A stretch of DNA of 64,000 bases from Eunapius fragilis (lineage: Eukaryota; Porifera; Demospongiae; Spongillida; Spongillidae), in contig OY811984.1 of the NCBI GenBank assembly GCA_963681505.1, positions 6,048,435 through 6,112,434 of the forward strand. The letters are read 5' to 3'. Below are positions 23,977-35,600 of this stretch, piece after piece. Under the pieces are notes generated by a model, which was not told the DNA's origin, searched no databases, and saw only the letters and a program-made list of their open reading frames with translations. The translations under genes and the position numbers were made by a program. Position 1 is the stretch's first letter; each line of letters starts with the position of its first letter.

Positions 23977-26900
23977 CTACCCTATGTCTGCAGGAGCACT
24001 GGAACTGGTTGTGGTGATGACTTCATCAGGGACCATTGCATCAACGCTGGTGTTCTCTTGCACGTATGCTGTGTACCAGACACTCCTGAATGGTTCCTGG
24101 TTGTTTAATTTCAAATGCAGTGGGGAGATATGTTTCCTCCTATGTTTAAAATAAACAGCTATGCAGACTCCACAAAAAATACACACTAATAACACCAGCA
24201 CCATCCCTGCTGCAATTCCTATGATCACAACTTTCCAGAATGAGAGAAGCACAAAATCATTCTCCGTAGATGCTGCAATGGTGGGAGGGAGGAATGTACT
24301 AGCAGTAACTATTTGTATCTTAGCACTTAGCAATGTATGGTGAAACTAAATTGTAACGCCCACCACTTCATTTTTCTAACATAAAAGGTAGACATCTACA
24401 TTTTAATACACATAGTAATCAAAAGCTGTAGACCATTCAGTGCATGGTGCATCCATATGAACCTATATGAGGTAAGCTGGTGTGCACAAATGAGTGAAGT
24501 TAGATTAACCCGCACAAGTCGAGAGCACAACATCTTAGTATTGTGCGTATTGTAGCCTACTAATTAAATAGGAAATTGTGCACACGCTACTTAGCTGCAA
24601 TACGTAACTACATATATAAGCAGTTGCTGCCAAACACCATGGTAATTTTTGAATGAAAAACTGCAACACATGCCAGACACATGTTTAAACAAAGCGGTAT
24701 GTTAGTTGATGTATCACTGGTACACCAAAACTGGCATTTCAATTCATAATTAATAAGGAACTGTCCATCTGACAGATTGAATATTAACATTCCAAATTGT
24801 ACACCTCATTCCCTGCATTGCTTTGCATCAGTATATTGATTTACTTACCGAGGGAAGCACATAGAGATCCATTGAAGCCTGGAGTACACATACATGTGGT
24901 TAAGATACCATATCCCTCAACACAGGTGCCTCCATTTAGACAGGTGGTTGGGGTACAGTAGTTGTTGTCAATGGAGCAGTTTGATCCACTGAAGCCTGGA
25001 GCACAATTACAAGTTGTCAGAGTATCATATCCATCATAACAGATGCCTCCATTTAGACAGGTGGTTGGGGTACAGTAGTTGATGTCTTCTGAGCAGTTTG
25101 ATCCACTGAAGCCTGGTGCACATGTACAATTGGTGTAGGTACCATATCCCTCAACACAGGTGCCGCCATTTTGACAGGTGATTGGGATACAGTAGCTGAT
25201 GTCTTCTGAGCAGTTTGATCCACTGAAGCCTGTCACACAATTACAAGTTGTCAGAGTACCATATCCCTCAACACAGGTGCCTCCATTTAGACAGGTGGTT
25301 GAGGTACAGTAGTTGATGTCTTCAGAGCAGTTTGATCCACTGAAGCCTGTCACACAATTGCAGGTTGTCAGAGTACCATATTCCTCAACACAGGTGCCTC
25401 CATTTAGACAGGTGGTTGGGGTACAGTAGTTGTTGTCAATGGAGCAGTTTGATCCACTGAAGCCTGTTGCACATGTACAATTGGTGTAGGTACCATATCC
25501 CTCAACACAGGTGCCTCCATTTAGACAGGTGGTTAGGGTACAGTAGTTGATGTCTTCAGAGCAGTTTGATCCACTGAAGCCTGGTGCACATGTACAATTG
25601 GTGTAGGTACCATATCCCTCAACACAGGTGCCTCCATTTAGACAGGTGGTTAGGGTACAGTAGTTGATGTCTTCAGAGCAGTTTGATCCACTGAAGCCTG
25701 GTGCACAATTACAAGATGTCAGAGTACCATATCCCTCAACACAGGTGCCTCCATTTAGACAGGTGGTTGGGGTACAGTAGTTGATGTCTTCTGAGCAGTT
25801 TGATCCACTGAAGCCTGGTGCACAATTACAAGATGTCAGAGTACCATATCCCTCAACACAGGTGCCTCCATTTAGACAGGTGGTTAGGGTACAGTAGTTG
25901 ATGTCTTCAGAGCAGTTTGATCCACTGAAGCCTGGTGCACATGTACAATTGGTGTAGGTACCATATCCCTCAACACAGGTGCCTCCATTTAGACAGGTGG
26001 TTAGGGTACAGTAGTTGATGTCTTCAGAGCAGTTTGATCCACTGAAGCCTGGTGCACAATTACAAGATGTCAGAGTACCATATCCCTCAACACAGGTGCC
26101 TCCATTTAGACAGGTGGTTAGGGTACAGTAGTTGATGTCTTCAGAGCAGTTTGATCCACTGAAGCCTGGTGCACATGTACAATTGGTGTAGGTACCATAT
26201 CCCTCAACACAGGTGCCTCCATTTAGACAGGTGGTTAGGGTACAGTAGTTGATGTCTTCAGAGCAGTTTGATCCACTGAAGCCTGGTGCACAATTACAAG
26301 ATGTCAGAGTACCATATCCCTCAACACAGGTGCCTCCATTTAGACAGGTGGTTAGGGTACAGTAGTTGATGTCTTCAGAGCAGTTTGATCCACTGAAGCC
26401 TGGTGCACAATTACAAGATGTCAGAGTACCATATCCCTCAACACAGGTGCCTCCATTTAGACAGGTGGTTGGGGTACAGTAGTTGATGTCTTCTGAGCAG
26501 TTTGATCCACTGAAGCCTGGTGCACAATTACAAGATGTCAGAGTACCATATCCCTCAACACAGGTGCCTCCATTTAGACAGGTGGTTAGGGTACAGTAGT
26601 TGATGTCTTCTGAGCAGTTTGATCCACTGAAGCCTGGTGCACAATTACAAGATGTCAGAGTACCATATCCCTCAACACAGGTGCCTCCATTTAGACAGGT
26701 GGTTAGGGTACAGTAGTTGATGTCTTCAGAGCAGTTTGATCCACTGAAGCCTGGTGCACAATTACAAGATGTCAGAGTACCATATCCCTCAACACAGGTG
26801 CCTCCATTTAGACAGGTGGTTGGGGTACAGTAGTTGTTGTCAATGGAGCAGTTTGATCCACTGAAGCCTGTTGCACATGTACAATTGGTGTAGGTGCCAT

Positions 26901-29900
26901 ATCCCTCAACACAGGTGCCTCCATTTAGACAAGTGGTTGGGGTACAGAAGTTGATGTCATTGGAACAGCGTGGTCCATTGAAGCCTGGTGCACAGTTGCA
27001 TGTTGTATTGGAACCTCCAATGTACACACAAGTTCCTCCATTGTCACATGGGTTAGCTTGGCATATGTCTAGGTGGAAGAAGCATTTCATGTATATCATT
27101 CACTCCACTGAATTTCAAATGAAGATCACTCACCGATGACTGTTACACCAACATTGTTATCACCTACAAGCTGATATGGAGGTATAAGGTTTTGAAGATT
27201 GAAAGTGAATGCTGTCAGGGTTGTTTGTGCCTTGTAATAGATTTGGTCTGTTATGATATAGTCACTTGCACTTGAAATGGGACGGAGATAGACATAGGTG
27301 TGAGCAGAGAGAAATGCAAAGTAATCAGATGCAAATGATGATGGACCAATATTGCCAGTAATGCTGACTATTATACCAGACCCCAATGACACTGTAGCGT
27401 TATTGACATAAATAGTGAAACTGAAAAGTGTTGTCCCAACAGGAGTGGTGTTGAGATACTTCAGGTCGTAGAAGGTGGCATTGAAGGCAGCAGCATAACG
27501 ACCAGTTACTGTATGTAGGGAAGGAAGGCTTAATGATATCTTGTGCATCATGTCTGTACACTCACATGGAAGGCACAGTCTGGATCTGTAGTTTCCATAG
27601 TAATAAGGTGGGCAGGAAGTTACACAGGTGCTTCCATTCAAGTACAGAGGATCAGCACATCCTGGGGAGGAGGCAGTCAGCTATGCCACACCTTAACAGT
27701 CAACTCTTTACCTTCTGGTATGGTAGTGGTGTTTAAGGTGGCATAGAAAGTACTGACCCCAGCAGAGTACTGGACCACCACTTCATAGCTGTGTGAACGA
27801 GGACGTATTTTTTTGTAACCCATGCAATCTAATGTACCCACACCTCACATCATGTACTAATGTACCCACACCTCACATCATGTACTAATGTACCCACACC
27901 TCACATCCTGTACTAATGTACCCACACCTCACATCCTGTACTAATGTACCTACACCTCACATCCTGTACTAATGTACCCACACCTCACATCCTGTACTAA
28001 TGTACCCACACCTCACATCCTCTACTAATGTACCCACACCTCACATCATGTACTAATGTACCCACACCTCACATCCTGTACTAATGTACCCACACCGCAC
28101 ATCCTGTACTACTTTTCACATGATGGATGTATGCTATCTCCAACACATGCAATATCCACTCACAGGAAGACTATAGGTCCACTCCCTGCAGCTGGAGCAG
28201 TCCATCTCAAGGTAACATTGTTCTTCACACTGCTATCTGTATGTGTGACTGCACTCTACAGAAGAGTTAATTCGTATACATGGGTTGGCTGTCTGTTCTT
28301 ACCTCTGGAGGGGAGCACTGACTGAGCTGCTGTGATCCATTAGTGCCCACTGAGAACTTCCCCAGTGGAGTACCACTGACAGAGCTTCTGGCTTGGACCA
28401 GAAACCCCCTGAAGTTACCTCCATTCAAGTTTACTGGGAAATTAAAGAAGGCAATAATTAAAATACCAATCAGAACTAATGGAAGAAAGTTGTGCAGCCC
28501 TCATATTGAGTTTGTTATTAAAGTTGAGATGGCTCTTCTGTATCATAACCCCGTGAAGGTTAGGAAATAAAGCGTTTTTATGAAATGGGGTTCTTAACAG
28601 AGTGGCACTGAATATCATTCAGTCTCATGCATCGCCATGCAAAGTATTGGTGTGATTTGGTACTCGACTATCCAACTAGTATTACTTTTGTGAAAAATGG
28701 AACCGATTTTTCGAATAGGAAGGTATAGGTTTAAAAGCGTACAATAGGTGTGTTTGATGTACCAGCTCAGACAACAGATTTTGACATCAGACCACAGAAA
28801 TTGTGATGTGAAACTCACCTTGCATACTTTAAGAAAAAATTGCCCAACAATTCAATGGAACCCAAACTGTATTAAATCTGGTGACTTAAGTAAAAATCAT
28901 GTCAAATGATCTGTACTACCAATCTCTCAAGAAAAAAGCTGGTGTGCTTGGTACTTGTCTTTGGAAAGATTTACCGGAGTATGTCGTGATCTCCCAAGCC
29001 ACAAATTGATTATCTGTTGACCACTCATTTCACCATGTGCTAATGATAGGGTTGGATGGAGCAAAGGGAAAATACCTATTAGAACTTGCAGCAACTCATC
29101 CATTATTGCGCTTGGCTCGGGAGTGGTTAAGAACACTGATATGGCTGGCATTGGCTCATCATGGATTTTAATTTTGATCTGTCCTTGTGGTGGAATTCCT
29201 TCAATTCATCACAATGAGTTATGGTTATGGGATATCACAACAGCATCGCTACTCACCAAGGTATGTCATGAAGTGGAAACAGAACCTAGCCTACAACCTT
29301 TATCAGGAGACCACCTCAAATACAAAACAGTCAATGGTGGAAGTTGTGACTGAAAACTTTTGGTGTAAGAAAAAACAGGAGGCTTTTTTTGGCGTTAAAG
29401 TGTTCAATCCCTCTTCAAAGTCTTACATCAGTACACCTCACAGTTATGATTGCCTTGAATGCATATGAAATTAGTAGTTGAGTATGGTTGCTTCTCACTC
29501 CTTGTCTTTTCAACCTCTGATCGACTTGATCCTGCTGCAACAGTTAAGTAGTTGATGGAGGTTACCCATTTGGGGGGGGGGGGGGGGTATTCCTTGGGGA
29601 TGAGGGATAGTATCTAAATCTCCACGGGGACTATTACCTGACAATAACACTCCTCTTACCTCCTTGCATGACACAATCAGCAAACATCCATCAGCACGTT
29701 TACAATCCCTGCCGGGATTGGAGTTATGGGTATTCATAACCCCACAGACCTAGCCAGAATTACATCTCGGAGAGGCATAGTAAATACAGTATATACAATC
29801 AAGTGGAGGAAATCATTCAACTTCTTGGAGCATGAAGAGCAAACTCAGTTCTAGCTACCCTGGATATAAAGCAACACATGCAGCACACAAAGGCAGTAGA

Positions 29901-31763
29901 TTTTATAACATCGTCTTGCCTAACAGCTATACCAACTGCTTGTCACCATTTTGACTATTCTTCAAATGAATTCAGTGACTCCCTAGCAATGCGATACTGG
30001 CAAGTTACTACTTGAGATGGCTGTGGAGACAGTCTTAGCTGTGAACATGCCTTAGAATTCTTGGCAATCTAGCTTCTTTAGTATGCAAGAACATTGCTAG
30101 AAAATCTGTAGTGCAAGAGGCCAATGACATTGCCAACACTTCCTGGATCCACCACTGATATTGCTTATACGTACTTAAATAAGTGATATTCAATCCAAGA
30201 CTTCCAAAGCTGGCCCCATGGATCACTTGTAATATTACATGGGACTCAAAGTTTAACCACTTCTTAACCCCATTCATGCACTCAGTGTCCTGTGCAAAGG
30301 ACATTTGTCCCTTAAATACAAACGCTGTACCAGCAATTTTAGTATGGAAAGCTTCAAAATTATCTGCAATAATTATGATTAGGTGTAATGACATAGTGTG
30401 TCCTCTGAAATGATTGTAAAACTGATCAGAACCAATCGAAAAGGTAGGAGGAGGGGGTGGAGAGGAAATAACGTGGTATATGGAAATCATTTATTTTTGT
30501 TTATATGAACAAATTTATATGTTGATGATTGATCTTCAATTTGATTCTTGCGCATCATGAATATGATTTACCGGCCTGCATGAGTTGTTCATAACCGGTG
30601 CATTTTGGTCCAAATCTTGTCCAAATTTTGAAAAACAAAAATTATATTTCATTTGTTATCTTCGTACAGTAAAAGTCATTCACATCTAATGTTGGCCATG
30701 CAAGCATACCCTGTGACCAATAGATAACTATTAACGAATTCACACAACCATGTTCTTATTAGGGAAAAACCCACATCCCTTAACCAGGACAATAGTGTGA
30801 GTGGATAGAGGTTAAGTCTACTGAACATCCAATATTAATAAGTACATGCGCTTTTGCGCGAGTGGAAAAAAAAACACTCTATAATGATATGGTGTAGTAA
30901 GAACTTAATTTTGCGTGGAATCTGCATGCCTCTATGTGGGCAAACAATAACTGCCGGTACGCATCGAAGCCAAAAAGTTGACCACAAATTGAAAGTTGCC
31001 TGCTATTGTTGGTACTCTGTTTGTACGTGCGGTATTCCTTACGGTTGCTTAATACCAAGGCCACACAGCTCATATGGAAAAAGAAAAATTTAAATGGTGT
31101 GGCTGCCTGGAAAATATATACCGGTTCGATAATTGACTTATAGCTTGCATAATCGATGTAATAATCGATCTACTGTAATGTCTATTGTCATGGCTGCCAT
31201 CTTGTGGTGTACAATTGCACACCCGCGGGTGCACAACAAATAAATTTTTTAATATTATACATAAGATTGTATATCGCCTTTATTATGCCTCTTTTTTTCA
31301 TAACATGAGTTGATAGCAGTCTTGTGTTGTGATCCACTACTGTATCCGCGCAACCCATTGCAAGAAAACATGCATGTACCATGCAGCATGCTAGTATAGT
31401 ATTATATGTGCATGTATAATTATGCAGGTTTATGTAATGTGTACGTGTGCATGGTCTGCTCATATATGCATAGACTTTACACGCAAGAACCCGGGCTGCC
31501 CATGCATACAGTCCCCATGCATTGATACCGCGTACATCCTCACATGTATAGGCATATCCAGGGGTGTAGTAGATTTTCCCTAACTGATTGTACAGAGGAG
31601 AGATGGCCAGCACAAAGGGACTGGTCTGAAGATCCCCAGACGTGCCGTTATGTCCCTCGGGGTATATCCTCGCACAGGCTGCTGCCGGCACTCCCGTCGA
31701 ACTTGCTCTTACCGATGTCGCTATGCATGATAGCAAACAAGCTACTAACAGCGGGCCTTCCAT
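23977..31763 (-). CDS. Reeler-EGF repeat transmembrane receptor, gene B (about 19 EGF domains)
   Basis: Tandem paralogue of gene A with the same eight-exon plan: 31763-31544, 28433-28303, 28255-28164, 27788-27712, 27661-27566, 27508-27134, 27068-24849, 24308-23977; about 1180 aa. Order: signal peptide (MEGPLLVACLLSCIATSVRA), Reeler domain (to about 173; LNLNGGNFRGFLVQARSS, GPIVFLYEVVVQY), Cys-rich link, the same unrecognised domain (206-330), about 19 EGF units (331-1070), transmembrane helix (about 1097-1121) and cytoplasmic tail. EGF units are mostly the EDINYC / VEGYGTLTSCNC type, whereas gene A is mostly IDNNYC / YDGYGTYTNCTC. The tail keeps QENT and DAMVPDEVI in common with gene A, so it probably has a conserved partner. 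Seven exons match gene A exactly in length. Head-to-head with the ankyrin gene at 32617. Confidence 0.88.
27826..28110. repeat. 28-bp minisatellite in gene B intron 3
   Basis: About ten tandem copies of TAATGTACCCACACCTCACA followed by TCCTGTAC, with few changes. It sits in the intron between exons 3 and 4, the same intron that in gene A holds the retroelement remnant. Confidence 0.93.
29123..29468 (+). mobile_element. Retroelement-type protein remnant, antisense in gene B intron 1
   Basis: Two overlapping plus-strand frames read as one broken protein. The first has IPSIHHNELWLWDITTASL and KVCHEVETEPSLQPLSGDH; the second, after a frameshift, has ENFWCKKKQEAFFGVKVFNP and SKSYIST. From memory, such CHEVETEP...LQPLSGE and VFNP motifs are typical of the C-terminal part of reverse-transcriptase-type frames in sponges and corals. 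The frame break marks it as dead. Same kind of element as at 19589, but a different member. Confidence 0.55.
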
Positions 31764-32616
31764 ATCGAGGCGAATGCTGGTGGAAATTACGTCATGCAAG
31801 TGCTGCAATGCACATGCATGTATATATACATAGATAGCATGCAAAGTTATACATGGAAATATTTTTTAATGCAGTCATAGGGAATCGAAAGCCATATAAT
31901 TGGAGAAATACGCGGAGTCAGGCTGAGGAATTAATTTGCAGTTTGTGATACATTTCCGTAAATCTATCCAAAGACAAAGACCGTGGAATATTGTAATGAG
32001 AAACTCGATTCATTGACCTCGCGCACATTAGAAAAATGGTCTCACGGTCTCAGTTTTGTACCAAAACCTTGAGATAATCGCGTGAGTCTCTAAGCAGCCT
32101 GTCCATCTCAGGAAATCCGGCAAAGCGTTATTTCTGGTTCTCTCCCTCCCTCCCTCTCTCTTCCTCCCTCTCTCCCTACCTTGCTACCCACATGCAGTAC
32201 AAAACAAGTGTATGGGACAGAGCCATGCAACCCCACCCTTCTGCATGGGGTTTTAATTTTATCAGCTCAGTATTGAGGTTATCACAACGGTACAACTTTT
32301 TCCTTTCTACTTTCGTACACAAAACGTCTTCCCAAATCTTTTCTCTTCGTGGAAATAGATTTCGGTGCAAGTTCTACTTGTTTTCCACTCCATTTATATA
32401 ACCAAACGGGTTTGTGTAAAAATAGTACGCATTTTTTTTGCATAAAACTTGGAATAATGAGAAAGAGTTTGGAGATGTTGTGGATATAGATGGGGCGCGT
32501 GCGATGAATTAATTAGTAAACCAATTAGTTCAGAATCACTAATATCTGCAGGATCTCGTCCCAGTCCGATGTATATTTGGGGTTGGGGACGAGACCACTC
32601 GATCGCGTGTTTAGAG
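31764..32616. promoter_or_regulatory. Divergent intergenic region between gene B and the ankyrin/SOCS gene
   Basis: An 853-bp head-to-head gap that must hold both promoters. It contains a CT-rich run (32142-32180) and no recognised exon. I see no confident TATA box or defined factor site. Confidence 0.5.
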
Positions 32617-35600
32617 ATGGATGCGAGGGATGCTAATGCGATCCAAGAAGAGAAGGGTCGCGCATACCTGCAAAGGCTCACCCACAGGAAAAACCGCTAC
32701 GAACATTACCTTCGGCACGGGACGACGGAGAAGTACAAAAAGCCGATGTCCTACAAAATGGAGAAGCTGGCGCGAATGGGGAAGTACAAAGACTTTGAAG
32801 ATCTCGAACACGGCAGGTACTCGGAGAAAATGAAGTACCTCATGATGCATAAGGGATACCACCACCATAAGGGAGACTACTACGCCATGATGATGGAAGA
32901 GATGTATCGCGAAGGGGAAAATGGGGAGGACGTCTCTTCAGACGAGGAGGAGATAAGCCAGCAGACCGAGGAGAAGTTCAAGGAACTGGAGGAAGAGAGG
33001 AACAAGTGGCACGTCGATATGGATAGGACCCGGTACAGCACTGTGTACCATACAAAGGACATTGTTTCCAACTACATCCTACTGGGTAATGACTACAGTA
33101 CAGAGAGGATAATCGCCATGACGGACTTCTTGAAAGAGCCCGTCTTTCTCACAAAGATGTGCCACCTAGCGGTCAGGTGGAGGCAGCCTTCCACGTTAAA
33201 GGTGCTGATAAAATATGGTAGGTACACATGTGGTTGTATGTACCCAGCGCTCATATGTGGTCACATACACATGTGGTTGTATGTACCCTGTGCTCATATG
33301 TGGTCACATACACATGTGGTTGTATGTACCCAGCGCTCATATGTGGTCACATACACATGTGGTTGTATGTACCCAGTGCTCATATGTGGTCACATACACA
33401 TGTGGTTGTATGTACCCAGCGCTCATATGTGGTCACATACACATGTGGTTGTATGTACCCAGCGCTCATATGTGGTCACATACACATGTGGTTGTATGTA
33501 CCCAGTGCTCATATGTGGTCACATACACATGTGGTTGTATGTACCCTGTGCTCATATGTGGTCACATACACATGTGGTTGTATGTACCCAGTGCTCATAT
33601 GTGGTCACATACACATGTGGTTGTACGTACCCAGTGCTTTTGGCTCTCAAATGGTTGGGGGCATGGGCATTCATCACACCTCCTCCCCAGTTGTACGTCT
33701 CACCTCCTCCCCAGTAGATATACAAATGGTCTGATCTATTTTGGCAGGTGCCTGGGTGAATGTAAGAATATCGTCGGACAAGAAGAAGCGAACGCCACTT
33801 CATGCAGCATGTTCCCTTGCTGACTATCCTTGCATTGAACTCTTATTATTCTCCCGTACGACACACGCCTTCTCTATTTGTATTGGTTGTCTCCTCCTCC
33901 CTTAATCCTCCCCTCCTCCTCCTCCCTTAAACCTCCCCTCCTCCCTTAATTCTCCCCTCCTCCCTTAATCCTCCCCTCCTCCTCCCTTAAACCTCCCCTC
34001 CTCCTCCCTTAATCCTCCCCTCCTCCTCCCTTAATCCTCCCCACCTCCTCCCTTAATCCTCCCCTCCTCCTCCCTTAATCCTCCACTCCTCCTCCTCCTC
34101 CCTTAATCCTCCCCTCCTCCCTTAATCCTCTCCTCCTCCTCCCTTAATCCTCCCTCCTCCCTTAATCCTCCCCTCCTCCTCCCTTAATCCTCCACTCCTC
34201 CTCCTCCCTTAATCCTCCCCTCCTCCCTTAATCCTCTCCTCCTCCCTTAATCCTCCCCTCCTCCCTTAATCCTCCCCTCCTCCCTTAATCCTCCCCTCCT
34301 CCCTTAATCCTCCCCTCCTCCTCCCTTAATCCTCCCCTCCTCCTCCCTTAATCCTCCCTCCTCCCTTAATCTTCCCACCTCCTCCCTTAATCCTCCCTCC
34401 TCCTCCTCCCTTAATCCTCCCACCTCCTCCCTTAATCCTCCACTCCTCCTCCTCCCTTAATCCTCCACTCCTCCTCCTCCCTTAATCCTCCCCTCCTCCC
34501 TTAATCCTCCCCTCCTCCCTTAATCCTTCCTCCTCCCTTAATCCTCCCCTCCTCCTCCCTTAATCCTCCCTCCTCCTCCTCCCTTAATCCTCCCTCCTCA
34601 CTTAACCCTCCCCTCCTCCTTTCTCCTCCTCCTTCCCTTCTGCTTCCATCCATCTCGTATGAGAACCTTGTACCCTCACTTCCATACTTCCATATCCACC
34701 CTCACCTCTACACCTCCATACCACCCTCATATCTCCATACCTACCCTCACCACACCCTCACCTCCACACCTCTATACCCACCCTCACCTCCACACCTCCA
34801 TACCCACCCCTCACCTCCATACTCACCCTCACCTCCACACCTCCATACACTTCCATACCCACCCTCACCCTCATCTCCACACCTCCATACCCACCCCTCA
34901 CCTCCATACCCACCCTCACCTCCACACCTCCATACCCACCCTCACCTCCACACCTCCATACCCACCCTCACCTCCACACCTCCATACCCACCCTCACCTC
35001 CACACCTCCATACCACTCTCACCCTCATCTCCACACCTCCATACCACCCTCTCACCTCCACACCTCCATACCCACCCCTCATCTCCACATCTCCATACCC
35101 ACCCCTCATCTCCACATCTCCATACCCACCCCTCACCTCCACACCTCCCTACCCACCCCCTCACCTCCACACCTCCATACCACTCTCACCCTCACCTCCA
35201 CACCTCCATACCCACCCCCTCAGGTTCTAACCCAGACCTAAGGGACAGCGCAGACAACACAGCGGTTCTCCTGGCCATGCACGCAGGGTGCAATGAGGCC
35301 GCCATGAAGCTCCTCCTCTACCACTCCAAGACTAAACTTAGTGATCACGTGAACAACGAGGGGGCGGGGCTTCTCCATCGCTGTGGTCCCTTCATGGAGG
35401 AGAAGAAGGGAGGCGGGGAGAGCAGCAGGACGCCTGTCTACAGGGACAACGACATCACGTACAAACTGGTGCTGGAGAGGGCTAAGACTAGTGGAGAGGT
35501 AGGCGTGGCTTGGTGGGAGTGTGGCCTGAAGTGTGGGTGAGTTGGAGGGGGGGGCAGGCTGGGGAGGAGGTAGAAGTGAGATGGGTACGGCAGGGGTTGG

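Noticed and set aside
30035-30490. 151-aa minus-strand frame in gene B intron 1
   Set aside because: No recognisable domain, odd composition, and no splice signals linking it to the gene B exons.
33215-33823. C-terminal extension of the ankyrin protein through the 43-bp repeat
   Set aside because: A strong donor (GTAGGT) at 33218 and an in-phase ankyrin exon at 33748 show that the repeat is intronic.
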